Counted from the stretch's first letter, positions 1-7,612 are shown. The stretch: 64,000 bases of DNA from Erythrobacter sp. (GCA_002695185.1 NZOF01000045.1:22527-86526); one strand, 5' to 3'. A program made the numbers and translations. The notes: generated by a model from the letters alone, not told the origin.

Positions 1-55
1 GGAGCATCAGGAACTCGATGCGCGCGACGCACAGCAATTTTTTAGGGGTGCTCAT
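1..55 (-). CDS. partial protein of unknown function, N-terminus only
   Basis: Only the first 18 codons are inside the window (MSTPKKLLCVARIEFLML); the gene runs off the left edge. The ATG at 53-55 is preceded by AAGGAG with a 5-nt spacer, which overlaps the stop region of the upstream ribbon-helix-helix gene, so it is probably the third gene of the parA operon. The product cannot be identified from so little sequence. It lies within the plasmid-like element. Confidence 0.5.
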   Translation of the reverse strand, partial: MSTPKKLLCVARIEFLML

Positions 56-66
56 GATCTCTCCTT

Positions 67-321
67 TCACGATCCGATCGGGCTTTCGCCATATTTGCGC
101 AGGACATCGTCGAAAGCTTCGGCCATCAGGTCCTGCAGACTGAGACCATTGCGCCGCGCGCAGGTATGCATGGCCAGCGAGAGCTCGGGCGAGAAGTAGC
201 CCGAAATCGCTTTACGACCCACACGGCTTGGCGTGGTTTGTGGGGGAGCTGCAAGCGATATGGGTTCGGTCGTCGCATTGTCCTTCGCTTGCTTGTCAGC
301 GAGGTTAGCGAAGCGGTTCAT
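67..321 (-). CDS. small ribbon-helix-helix protein, probable ParB-type partition partner
   Basis: This 84-residue protein has a polar N-terminal tail and a C-terminal half (about residues 35-78, from GRKAISGYFSPEL to DDVLRKYG) with the beta-strand plus two-helix pattern of ribbon-helix-helix DNA-binding proteins found on sphingomonad plasmids. Its ATG overlaps the parA stop by 4 nt (318-321), so the two are translationally coupled. ParA with no N-terminal DNA-binding domain followed by a small RHH protein is the type Ib partition layout, where the RHH protein binds the centromere and represses the operon. The role is inferred from context; an antitoxin-like regulator is the alternative, but no toxin is adjacent within the window. 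Confidence 0.65.
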   Translation of the reverse strand: MNRFANLADKQAKDNATTEPISLAAPPQTTPSRVGRKAISGYFSPELSLAMHTCARRNGLSLQDLMAEAFDDVLRKYGESPIGS

Positions 322-995
322 GCGGACATCCTTTCCTGTTCGCGTATGGACATATTTAGCTGTTCACACGCCCACATGTGAAGCTGTTCGATCTCGCACG
401 CCGCCTTGCTTGCCGGATCAAGATCGAAGATGGTCTGCCCGCCTGCAACTGCATGGCGATAGGTTGCGCGGTCGGGCAGGATAACAGGGCAGGTCTGCGC
501 ACCAAACCCGGTGACCAATTCCATCGCGTCAGCGTAAATCAGCTGAGCGTTGGGTGGACCGGCGGTGAACACAACGAAGGCCGGCTTGGCGAACAGTTCG
601 ACCAGGCGGATGGTTGTGCGCATGGCGGCAAGATCAAACGCGCTCGGGCGACAGGGGATCAGCACGAGATCTGCGCATTCGACCGCTTTGCTGGCCGCAA
701 GGTCGGCATGGGGCGGCGTGTCGATCACGATCAGTTCGGCGCCCTGAGCAGACGCCGCTTGGATCTTGGCGGCGATGCGCGGCGGCGCGCTGTCGATGAC
801 CTCGGGTGGCGCGCCGCGTCGCCATTCGGCCCATTGCGAGGCGCTGGCCTGCGGGTCGGTATCGATCACAAGGCTGATCTGACCTGTTCTGGTCGCAGCG
901 GCGGAAAGGTGGATCGCAAGCGTGGTTTTTCCGGCACCGCCTTTCTGACTGACAATCGCGACGGTGCGGGTGTGGGGATGTGGATTCGTGTTCAT
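318..995 (-). CDS. parA: ParA-family partition ATPase
   Basis: The 225-residue protein is a short ParA/MinD-family ATPase that drives plasmid or element segregation. The deviant Walker A motif KGGAGKTT is at residues 18-25, the second motif with DTDPQA at about 45-50, and the Walker B region VIDTPPHAD at about 90-98. It lacks the N-terminal HTH of type Ia ParA, in line with the RHH partner immediately downstream (4-nt overlap). The ATG at 995 lies 19 bp downstream of a perfect palindrome and between copies of a 12-bp direct repeat, consistent with autoregulation by its partner. It is transcribed away from the relaxase side of the element. Confidence 0.88.
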   Translation of the reverse strand: MNTNPHPHTRTVAIVSQKGGAGKTTLAIHLSAAATRTGQISLVIDTDPQASASQWAEWRRGAPPEVIDSAPPRIAAKIQAASAQGAELIVIDTPPHADLAASKAVECADLVLIPCRPSAFDLAAMRTTIRLVELFAKPAFVVFTAGPPNAQLIYADAMELVTGFGAQTCPVILPDRATYRHAVAGGQTIFDLDPASKAACEIEQLHMWACEQLNMSIREQERMSA

Positions 996-1050
996 GCGCG
1001 ATGGTCCTCATGTTCACATGTGAGAGTGTGGGGATGTTGGGATGTGGCCA
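970..1050. promoter_or_regulatory. candidate partition centromere/operator upstream of parA
   Basis: A 12-bp direct repeat (GTGTGGGGATGT) occurs at 970-981 and again at 1026-1037, followed by a shorter related copy GGGATGT at 1040-1046. Between them is the perfect 10-bp palindrome TCACATGTGA (1014-1023). Repeats upstream of parA are where type Ib systems keep both the centromere and the RHH operator. The repeats are seen; the function is inferred. Confidence 0.45.
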
Positions 1051-1053
1051 TGT

Positions 1054-4000
1054 TCAGCGTCCGCGCTCCAAATCGCGGGCGCGCTCCAGGTCGCGCTCGC
1101 GGTCGCGTGCCAGCTCGTCTTGGCTGCGGCTGATGCCGCTGCGCGAGGCGGGCTTTTCGAGCGTGATATCGCGCTCGCGGTTCTGGAGGACGGCCATCGC
1201 ATATTCGGGGCCGAGTTTGTCGGAGAGCTTCTGAAGGTCTTCCTTGAAGCCGGGATAGTGGTCGGGCGATTTGGTCTTGGCCTGCGAGACATCCATCGCG
1301 CTGGTTTTTTCGCCGGTCCTGGTCTCGACCTGGCGCTGCACACGATCGGGATTGTCGGTCACCAACGTGGCGTGCTCGGCGATGCGGGTGACAGCGACCA
1401 GAAAAGAGGCGGTGCTGTTGAGCGCCCGTTCGCGCTCCGACATCATGATGATGCCATCCTTGGCGGTCATGCCCTGTGCGACATGCACGTTGATTGCATA
1501 GGCGAGATCGAGCCGCTCGAGCATCGAGTCGCCTTGCGGCAGTTCGTGCAGCTTGCCATCGCCCGCCTTTATCGTGACCTTGCCGCCATCGATGCGCTCG
1601 ACATGGGCAATATCGCCGTTGAGCAACCCACGTTCGCCGTCCTTCGCGGTCCAGCGAATCCGGTCTTGTTCGTGGAGGCCGATGCTCTTGCGCTCGAAAA
1701 TGGTGACGGCATCATGCTTGAGATTAGCCGGAAGTCGCGAGGGATCGAGTGTCCTGAGCTCGCCATCGCCCATATGCAGCTCGACCTTGCCATCTGAGAC
1801 GTCGACGACCTCGCCGCGCTCACCGCGCTGGAACTTTTGGCTCGGCAAGTTCGTCTGGAATGCGACCACGCGACCTTCGTGATAGCCTTTGAGTTGGCGT
1901 GCGCCTTCGCGGGTGATGGTTACCCGGTCGAGTACATCGAGGCGGATACTGTTCGCACCGAGCTCGCCCCGCGCAGCCAATGCCTTCTGCGCCTCCGCAT
2001 TGCCCGCGCTGCGCATCGCTCGACCTGCGGCAAGGAGGACAGTGCTGTCGCGCTGGTCCTTCGGTAGATCGACCCATATGTTCGCAGCAGTCTTCGGTAT
2101 TTCGCCCGGCGCGACCTCGGTGGTCGCCGCCTTGAGCTCCTTGAACGCCTGATCGATGTCACCGTCCCCCAGCGCACGATTGAGCGCTTGCATCTGCGGC
2201 GTCTGCGCACGCAGGTTTTCAGCGATGTCGCTCCTGCCAAGATCCTGGCCCTGAAGCTGGGCAAACGGCTTGCCCGCCTCGATTGCAGGTAGCTGCTTGA
2301 TATCGCCCGCGAGGACGAGCCGCCCGACATGCATCTGGTTAGCGAGGTCGATCAGACGTGCGAGCCGGTCGGTTCCGATCTGGCTCGCTTCGTCCACCAT
2401 CACCAGCGCGCCGCTGAGCTCTTCCCGCGCCTCAGCCACCCGTTCCGCGCTGGCACTGCCGCCCAGAACCCGCGCATACCGGGCCAGAAAGCCATCCACC
2501 GTGGAAGCCGGCGCTGCGGTCTTCTCCCCAAACTCACGCGCAATGCGCCCGACGTGAGACAGCGCGACCACATTGCGCCCTTCCTCCCGCGCAATGGCAG
2601 CCACCGGGGCCAATGCGGCTGACTTCCCAACGCCAGCGCCGCCCTGAACGAGATGGATGCGGTCCCGGCTCGTCAGAATGTCGGCTCCAGCCTTTTCCTG
2701 TCCCTGATTGAGGCGCCGCAGGCCTATGGCCCGCGCCTGTTCTTGCAGGCGCGCAACCACACCGTCCCGTTCTGCGATGGGCTCAACACTGTCCTTTCCT
2801 GCAAGCGCCAGAGCAACGACCTTGTTCTCCATCGCTACGGCCTGCTGCGTGGTCAGCATCCGGTCGCGATCGGCCGGGCCACTGCCAATCAGAAGTCCCC
2901 GTTGCTGAAGTTGCTCGATACGCGCCTCAATGGCTTCGACCGTGAATGGTCCTTGGCGCTCGAGCGAATGGCGGATGAGATCATTGCGGCTGAAGGCCGC
3001 CTCGCGCTCGCCAAGTTCTCTCGCAGCGGAGGCGACCGCTTGTGCGGCTGCAAATGCCTTGGGTTCCAGACGGCCGAGGCGTTCCGGGACCAATGGGTCT
3101 TTATCCTTCGGGGTCAGCCCTATGGCGCTGGCAATCGCCATGCCCTTGGCGCCGATCCCGCGAATGCCGGCCACAAGCCGGGTCCAGACAGTCTGCTCGG
3201 CGCTGGATCGCGCCAGAGCTTTGTCGATCAGAGGTTTATGGTCAAAGCCCACACGCTTTGCTGTTTCCTGCCACCGCTCTTTCTGACCCGCTATGTCCGG
3301 GTCCATTTCCTTGCCCTTGCGCGTCGCGAGAGCGGCAAGTTCCAGTTCTCTTGCGCTGCTCCGTCCATCTTTTGCGGCTTCGGCCACCACCTCAGCGCGC
3401 CGGGTCGAAAAGGCTTCGATCACCTCGCGGGAAACACCTCTGATTTCGAATGCGCCATCGACCGCCTCCCGAGCCGGGACAGTTTCATAGCCGAGCGCCT
3501 CGACCCGCGCGCGCATTTCGGAGTTGTGCACCGCGCTCATCGCGTGCTGAGCGCGGTAGAATTCTGGATTGTGGACCGCTCGCCATTTGCCATCAGCGGT
3601 CTGGGTCGCATTGATGCCGACCGCGTGAATATGGAGATGGGGTTCCAGATTCCGGTTCACATCGTGCAGAAAACTGGCCACAAGGAGGTTGCCCGTGCGC
3701 TCGGGCACAGCGGTGCCCAATTCCTTGTCCCAGACCCGCGCTTCAACGACGTTCTTTTCGGCCCATTTCAGGGCCACTTTCGCCGACTCCGTGAACGCCT
3801 CGATCAGGCGCTTGTCGCCTCCAACCAGCGCCAGCAATGACACCGACTTCGAGACGCTGAAGTGGAGTTCATCGCCGAAGCGGCGCACGCCATCCTTGCC
3901 TTGGATCTCCGAACCGTCGGGCAGCTTGCCCTCGATGACGGCGGCGAACATGTCCTTGTCGACGGAACCGCTCAGCCCCAGCGCTGCGGCACCCTTGCCT

Positions 4001-4104
4001 AACCACTCAGAGGAATCGAGCGCCTGGTCAGAGGTGTAATAGTTATCCTGTGTTAGGTACTCGACGGTCCCCGCACCTGACGTGACTGCATTTACATGGA
4101 TCAT
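1054..4104 (-). CDS. traA: MobF-family conjugative relaxase with helicase domain (TraA/TrwC-like)
   Basis: The 1016-residue protein nicks and unwinds the transferred strand during conjugation. The N-terminal TrwC relaxase domain has candidate catalytic tyrosines at 22-23, the segment HFSVSKSVSLL near 81-91, and the metal-binding cluster HLHIH at about 156-160. A helicase domain follows, with Walker A GGAGVGKS near 487-494 and Walker B LVMVDEAS near 565-572. The tail is rich in Arg, Asp and Glu and looks low-complexity. It overlaps the next gene upstream by 4 nt (4101-4104), forming a mobilisation operon. No type IV secretion or coupling-protein genes are in this window, so only mobilisation can be asserted. 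Confidence 0.9.
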   Translation of the reverse strand: MIHVNAVTSGAGTVEYLTQDNYYTSDQALDSSEWLGKGAAALGLSGSVDKDMFAAVIEGKLPDGSEIQGKDGVRRFGDELHFSVSKSVSLLALVGGDKRLIEAFTESAKVALKWAEKNVVEARVWDKELGTAVPERTGNLLVASFLHDVNRNLEPHLHIHAVGINATQTADGKWRAVHNPEFYRAQHAMSAVHNSEMRARVEALGYETVPAREAVDGAFEIRGVSREVIEAFSTRRAEVVAEAAKDGRSSARELELAALATRKGKEMDPDIAGQKERWQETAKRVGFDHKPLIDKALARSSAEQTVWTRLVAGIRGIGAKGMAIASAIGLTPKDKDPLVPERLGRLEPKAFAAAQAVASAARELGEREAAFSRNDLIRHSLERQGPFTVEAIEARIEQLQQRGLLIGSGPADRDRMLTTQQAVAMENKVVALALAGKDSVEPIAERDGVVARLQEQARAIGLRRLNQGQEKAGADILTSRDRIHLVQGGAGVGKSAALAPVAAIAREEGRNVVALSHVGRIAREFGEKTAAPASTVDGFLARYARVLGGSASAERVAEAREELSGALVMVDEASQIGTDRLARLIDLANQMHVGRLVLAGDIKQLPAIEAGKPFAQLQGQDLGRSDIAENLRAQTPQMQALNRALGDGDIDQAFKELKAATTEVAPGEIPKTAANIWVDLPKDQRDSTVLLAAGRAMRSAGNAEAQKALAARGELGANSIRLDVLDRVTITREGARQLKGYHEGRVVAFQTNLPSQKFQRGERGEVVDVSDGKVELHMGDGELRTLDPSRLPANLKHDAVTIFERKSIGLHEQDRIRWTAKDGERGLLNGDIAHVERIDGGKVTIKAGDGKLHELPQGDSMLERLDLAYAINVHVAQGMTAKDGIIMMSERERALNSTASFLVAVTRIAEHATLVTDNPDRVQRQVETRTGEKTSAMDVSQAKTKSPDHYPGFKEDLQKLSDKLGPEYAMAVLQNRERDITLEKPASRSGISRSQDELARDRERDLERARDLERGR

Positions 4105-4883
4105 CGCTCATCCTCATGAGCGATGACGCGAAGACCGAGTTCGCGCTCCGGTTCAGGAAGGTGGCAGTCGGCGCGGCCGTATTCGCGCTCGATCAAACGG
4201 CACATTTGTGCGGGACTGTCGATCAGCTTTGAAGCCTGCCAGACGGACCACCCACTAAACAGCCCGGGCAATACAAGCCCCGTCAGTATTCCAAGCGAGA
4301 GCAGCAGTCCTCCGCATGCGCTGAGAAATTTGAGCGACAACATTCGATTGTCACCCAAGTAGAGTCCCCGCATTTCCCGGGGCTCGCTTGCCAGCTCTAT
4401 CGTCTTGGCCAATTGCTCGGAAATCTGGGCTAGGCGCGTTTCAAGCGCTTCGAAAAGTTTCGGCTCCAGCGTTTCGAATGCGGTCAGCAACTCTTCGGTC
4501 ATTGTCAGGAAAGGTGAAAGACTGGCTTCGTCCTGCTTTCGAAACTCGGCAATGAGCCGCTGCTGTGCGAGCCGGTTGGCTTCTTCACCACCGTTCCATT
4601 TCTCGTGAAGTTTATGCTGCATCCGGACGTTGTCGGCCTGTGCCCGGTCCATTTCGATTACGAGCTCTTTGAGCTGGTGCACCAAACCGCTGACGGTGGT
4701 GTCGAGCCGCGGTCCAGCGTCCTTCTGGAAGATCGCGCGTCCGGCGTCATAAGCCTCAACCAGCTCCTCGGCGAGGTCGCGAAGTAAAGCCGCGTTCGAG
4801 AGATTGCGCTCGGCGGCGATTCCGGAGAAGCGGGTATAAATTTGAGCGGAAACAGAGGTGTGGAGCTGTTCAGTCTTCGCCAT
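4101..4883 (-). CDS. putative relaxosome accessory protein with C-terminal membrane anchor
   Basis: The 260-residue protein was not recognised as a named family. The first 50 residues (TSVSAQIYTRFSGIAAERN and the following helix) resemble a CopG/TraJ-like ribbon-helix-helix start. Residues about 60-165 are predicted coiled coil, and about 187-210 is a hydrophobic membrane segment, with a short cytoplasmic-looking tail. The coupling to the relaxase (ATGA overlap) and the upstream non-coding region with repeats suggest a protein that binds oriT and presents the relaxase at the membrane. That role is inference; a MobC-like or phage-type membrane protein would be alternatives. Confidence 0.6.
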   Translation of the reverse strand: MAKTEQLHTSVSAQIYTRFSGIAAERNLSNAALLRDLAEELVEAYDAGRAIFQKDAGPRLDTTVSGLVHQLKELVIEMDRAQADNVRMQHKLHEKWNGGEEANRLAQQRLIAEFRKQDEASLSPFLTMTEELLTAFETLEPKLFEALETRLAQISEQLAKTIELASEPREMRGLYLGDNRMLSLKFLSACGGLLLSLGILTGLVLPGLFSGWSVWQASKLIDSPAQMCRLIEREYGRADCHLPEPERELGLRVIAHEDER

Positions 4884-5009
4884 GACGACCTCCCGGCGAG
4901 AGGGATGACCGCAAGATCTTCGTAGTTCTTAAGTCTCTGAAATATGGCGGTTCTACAGGCCGCCTACAGACCGCAAGTGCGACAGAGCCAGCTTTCCGCA
5001 ACCAACTAC

Positions 5010-5041
5010 AAAACGGTACTTGCCCCGTATGGTACCGTTTT
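5010..5041. repeat. 10-bp perfect inverted repeat (AAAACGGTAC / GTACCGTTTT)
   Basis: The arms at 5010-5019 and 5032-5041 are perfect complements separated by 12 nt. With A-tracts on one side and T-tracts on the other it could be a bidirectional terminator for the repC operon or part of oriT, where inverted repeats flank the nick site. The sequence does not decide between these. Confidence 0.5.
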
Positions 5042-5172
5042 CCGGGGGTTTGTCCGCTCCACCGAGAGCAGGCCACCTGCATGAAGTGTGAAATTCTATT
5101 TTCGTCCTCCAGAGTCCGGGCGAGCGAGATTGGGGGATTTCGAAGTCTTCCTGGATTTCCAGTGGGACGCGA

Positions 5173-5188
5173 CCGGCCGAAAGGCCGG
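5173..5188 (-). terminator. tight hairpin after the repC operon
   Basis: CCGGCC and GGCCGG (6 bp) enclose a GAAA tetraloop on the plus strand, 29 bp beyond the stop of the 5217-5849 gene. No T-run follows, so a Rho-assisted stop or RNA-stabilising hairpin is as likely as an intrinsic terminator. Confidence 0.35.
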
Positions 5189-5216
5189 AACAGAGGTGGG
5201 GCTTCGCTGATCAGGC

Positions 5217-5849
5217 TCACGCGGCATCCTCGCGATAGACATTCGGATGACCTGCTCGATTGAAGTCGAGAGCCGACATCGGCTGAGGCGCCGCGTCGGG
5301 TTCCTGATCGAGTTCGACACAGAAGCGCTCGTAATATGAAAAGGCGAGCCGCTCAAAAGGCCACCCCGTCCCGCTGAGTTTGAGGATCGGCAGCTGCTCC
5401 CCGTTCAAAGCAGTTTGGAATGCGGCGCGGTTGATGACGTCCTGATCGTAGGCATCAAGCACGAAATCACAGAAAGATGCTCCATCAAGACGAGTGAGCA
5501 TTTCAGCCAGATGCTTAGCATCAGGGCCGATGCAATGCTGCTCGACCAGCTGCCGAACGGGGTCATTCCAATGGTCGAAATGCTCTAACCAGATGTCGAA
5601 CCAGATCGCCCAAGTGAGTCTTTCAGTGCCTGACAACCGATCACAAATGGCGTCAGCACTTTGATCGTAGATCGCCTCGAACAAATCGGGCAGTGCTGCA
5701 AAAATCGGTTCCGGATCGACCTCGCGCAGCAGGATCGCCGCAGCATGCCGCCAGCTCAGAACATCTGTTCGCCGGGGATGGTATGTTGGCCACCACCGAT
5801 TGCCGTCTTGCAAGGCATGCCAGAGACCTTCGCTCATCGCGGGGGTCAT
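5217..5849 (-). CDS. protein of unknown function in the repC operon
   Basis: The 210-residue product is not recognised. It is acidic and rich in Trp and aromatic residues (for example WWPTYHPRR near residue 18 and WAIWFDIWLEHFDHW near 80-94), with no signal peptide or membrane segment. It starts inside the repC stop (4-nt overlap, 5846-5849), so it is translated together with the initiator. The tight coupling suggests a role in replication or copy control, but that is inference only. Confidence 0.6.
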   Translation of the reverse strand: MTPAMSEGLWHALQDGNRWWPTYHPRRTDVLSWRHAAAILLREVDPEPIFAALPDLFEAIYDQSADAICDRLSGTERLTWAIWFDIWLEHFDHWNDPVRQLVEQHCIGPDAKHLAEMLTRLDGASFCDFVLDAYDQDVINRAAFQTALNGEQLPILKLSGTGWPFERLAFSYYERFCVELDQEPDAAPQPMSALDFNRAGHPNVYREDAA

Positions 5850-7036
5850 ATGATGCGCTCCCTTGCTAGCTTTGCCAAAGAGGCAGAAGCAAGATTCCCG
5901 AAGCTACCGCGGCTATCTTGGCTCGACGGTTCTGGTGTGAACGAACCTTCGCCCACTTTCCCCTCTGGATAGCCCTGTGCTGCCCTAAACATCGGCAAAA
6001 GGCCCTTAGGATTTCGCAGCAGTCCAGTCAGGCATCTTCGACCTGATCGTGCTCGATAGCGGTGCTCACCAGGCAATCGGGCATTGCGATCGATGACCAC
6101 GACGCAGACCGCTGCACGCTCGCGCCCCAATCGCTCGCATGCTTCGCCGAACGTAGCCTCTGAAATGCCATGCCAGCGGCGTGCCGTTTCTGACGCATCA
6201 ACAAGATCGCGCCAGCTTGGCGGGCGTCCTTCGGGCAAGAGGCTTTGATAGTCAGAACTAGCAATTCCAGCGACCGCTGCCGGCGTGACCACCGTCGCAC
6301 GATCATCATCACCTCTGCCGCAACGAGCGCCGCTACAGTTTTTCGATGAGTTTGATTCAGGTATATTGGGTGGAACGATTTCTTCCGTCTGGTCGGAAGA
6401 TTTCGTTGCACCAGAGGGAACTTCCAGCAGCACCAAGAGAGCTTCGAGCGCATCCTTCAACGCTTCCAGCTTCTCGACATCGTTGATGCGTGAGACGCGG
6501 CCGCGCGGCAGGATTTCGCCTGCCCGCTCGATTGCGCCACGATTATCAGAGGCCCGGACTTCTCGATTGAGCGCCGCAACTTCCTGCTTGAGGCAGAATA
6601 CCGCACTAGCCTGCAGTTCGATCGCTTCGCGCCGTGCCTGCCATTTGGCCCAGCCATCGATCAGCGGGCGAAGACTGATCCCCGCAAGCGCGACGATATT
6701 ACCATTGTGACGCTTGCCGCTGCGTCTGGCATGCGGAGTGTGAGTGCGCTCTATTAAACCGGCTTCGAGCAGTTCCGCTTCGGCATTGTGCAGGACCTTG
6801 GTCGAGATCCTGAGTTCGCCTGCCATTGTTTGCGGCTGCTCCCAAGTGCCGCAGATCTTGCCGCGTTCGAAGTCGGATTGTCGGCATGCCCGAATGAAGT
6901 ATTGCAGAATGCGAACTGCCGTTGCCGAGAGCCGCTCTTTTTTGCAGGTGCCGGGCGCAATCTCAGCGACGAGGTCACAGAGCTTAAAGGGCGTCACACC
7001 GTCAGGCAGGCCTCCGTGAGTGAGGGGGATGCTCAT
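5846..7036 (-). CDS. repC: RepC-family plasmid replication initiator
   Basis: The 396-residue protein matches the RepC architecture of alphaproteobacterial plasmids. It has a conserved N-terminal half with a winged-helix region (about residues 35-115, including LSATAVRILQYFI and ELRISTKVLHNAEAELL), a variable linker rich in Ser, Asn and Asp (about 205-250), and a C-terminal domain ending in an Arg/Leu-rich helix. RepC proteins start theta replication and often carry the origin within their own coding sequence. It heads a two-gene operon and has a likely antisense RNA over its leader. Its presence in an element ended by a tRNA fragment points to an integrated plasmid or a replicating ICE. Confidence 0.8.
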   Translation of the reverse strand: MSIPLTHGGLPDGVTPFKLCDLVAEIAPGTCKKERLSATAVRILQYFIRACRQSDFERGKICGTWEQPQTMAGELRISTKVLHNAEAELLEAGLIERTHTPHARRSGKRHNGNIVALAGISLRPLIDGWAKWQARREAIELQASAVFCLKQEVAALNREVRASDNRGAIERAGEILPRGRVSRINDVEKLEALKDALEALLVLLEVPSGATKSSDQTEEIVPPNIPESNSSKNCSGARCGRGDDDRATVVTPAAVAGIASSDYQSLLPEGRPPSWRDLVDASETARRWHGISEATFGEACERLGRERAAVCVVVIDRNARLPGEHRYRARSGRRCLTGLLRNPKGLLPMFRAAQGYPEGKVGEGSFTPEPSSQDSRGSFGNLASASLAKLARERII

Positions 7037-7059
7037 TTGGCACCTCCGGCAAGGTTTGC

Positions 7060-7156
7060 CCTTGCACGCGATTCGAGCATCGCGTAGGAAGAAGGAATAG
7101 CCGTGACGCTATGAAATTTGCCGCCGGGAAGGGTGCCAGCCCTTCCGGCGGTTTTT
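7060..7156 (+). ncRNA. candidate counter-transcribed RNA antisense to the repC leader
   Basis: A strong intrinsic terminator on the plus strand (7121-7156) ends nothing that is coding, but lies directly across the leader of the leftward repC gene. A plausible promoter (TTGCAC at 7063, 17-nt spacer, TAGGAA) sits just upstream of the transcript. In repABC plasmids a small antisense RNA in exactly this place controls repC. The 5' end is a guess; the terminator is clear. Confidence 0.45.
7121..7156 (+). terminator. strong intrinsic terminator upstream of repC
   Basis: A 12-bp stem with one bulged G (7121-7133 against 7140-7151) encloses the loop TGCCAG and is followed by TTTTT (7152-7156). It reads rightward, away from repC, and is the proposed 3' end of an antisense RNA. 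Confidence 0.75.
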
Positions 7157-7293
7157 CGTTTCAGCGTTGGTGGACCCGAGCCGTGATATGATAGGATGGT
7201 TTTGGCGGCCCTTCGTACAATTGGCGTACAGCGCACCACCCTGGTGTCATTGATAATGATTGTCTTACAGATGGTTAGTTGAGATCGCGAACT

Positions 7294-7341
7294 CCCTTCA
7301 CACGGGTGGGGTCGCAAGTTCAATCCTTGCCGCGCCCACCA
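7294..7341 (+). other. 3' fragment of a tRNA (Val-CAC-like) marking an integration boundary
   Basis: The fragment has an anticodon loop TTCACAC (7297-7303, anticodon CAC), a 5-nt variable loop (7309-7313), a perfect T-arm GCAAG-TTCAATC-CTTGC (7314-7330), an acceptor strand CGCGCCC, discriminator A and CCA (7339-7341). The matching acceptor 5' strand GGGCGCG is absent, and the anticodon stem is broken at 7293 (T opposite T7307), where an intact stem would read CACCC. This is what is left when an element recombines at the anticodon loop and carries a copy of the tRNA 3' half. The intact tRNA should lie at the other end, outside the window. Confidence 0.7.
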
Positions 7342-7361
7342 CTTGGAGTGTAGCAGCTTGG

Positions 7362-7565
7362 TCAGGCCTTCCCCACGGCTCCTTTTTCACGAAGTCTCTT
7401 CGCCATATAACCCCCAGCACCAATTGCGAGCATGGCCGGTAGGCTCATGCGACGTAGGACAGTAGCCGCAATTACACCTAGGGCGGCGCCGCCTGCGCCT
7501 CCAACGCTTCCGGTCTGCTTTGCCAATTTGTCGCCTGCGTAGGCACCTATAATCTTACCAATCAT
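7362..7565 (-). CDS. small glycine-rich membrane protein of unknown function
   Basis: The 67-residue protein starts at the ATG at 7565, preceded by AAAGGAG 7 nt upstream; a longer frame to 7664 lacks such a site and would overlap the promoter. It contains a Gly/Ala-rich hydrophobic stretch (VGGAGGAALGVIAATVL) and a second one (LPAMLAIGAGGYMA) with a basic tail, similar in type to glycine-zipper membrane proteins. An EcfG-like promoter lies just upstream, so it is probably induced in the general stress response. It is the first chromosomal gene after the element boundary. Confidence 0.7.
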   Translation of the reverse strand: MIGKIIGAYAGDKLAKQTGSVGGAGGAALGVIAATVLRRMSLPAMLAIGAGGYMAKRLREKGAVGKA

Positions 7566-7587
7566 CTTAAATCTCCTTTGCTCGAAT

Positions 7588-7612
7588 AACGGTTGATCCG
7601 GAGCCGTGTTCC
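7588..7612 (-). promoter_or_regulatory. EcfG-type general stress promoter
   Basis: On the minus strand the sequence reads GGAAC, 16 nt, CGTT, a perfect match to the alphaproteobacterial EcfG consensus. The -10 element ends 22 nt before the start codon of the small membrane protein gene. Confidence 0.6.

Larger units (their letters stand above)
4884..5216. other. non-coding region upstream of the relaxase operon, candidate oriT
   Basis: This 333-bp stretch has no convincing gene; the one long frame in it has an atypical Arg/Pro-rich translation. It holds two tandem near-identical 11-bp repeats, CTACAGGCCGC and CTACAGACCGC (4953-4963, 4964-4974), a 10-bp inverted repeat at 5010-5041, and a tight GAAA-loop hairpin at 5173-5188. 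An origin of transfer is expected next to a MobF relaxase operon, and this is the best place for it in the window. Confidence 0.4.

Noticed and set aside
2653..3840. 395-codon rightward frame inside the relaxase gene
   Set aside because: It is the antisense of the strongly supported relaxase-helicase and has no recognisable domain.
4870..5220. 116-codon leftward frame over the non-coding region upstream of the relaxase operon
   Set aside because: The translation is Arg/Pro/Ser-rich with no family resemblance and it overlaps clear repeats and the start of the accessory gene.
7266..7341. Intact tRNA gene
   Set aside because: No acceptor 5' strand pairs with CGCGCCC and the D-arm is not formed; only the 3' part is tRNA-like.
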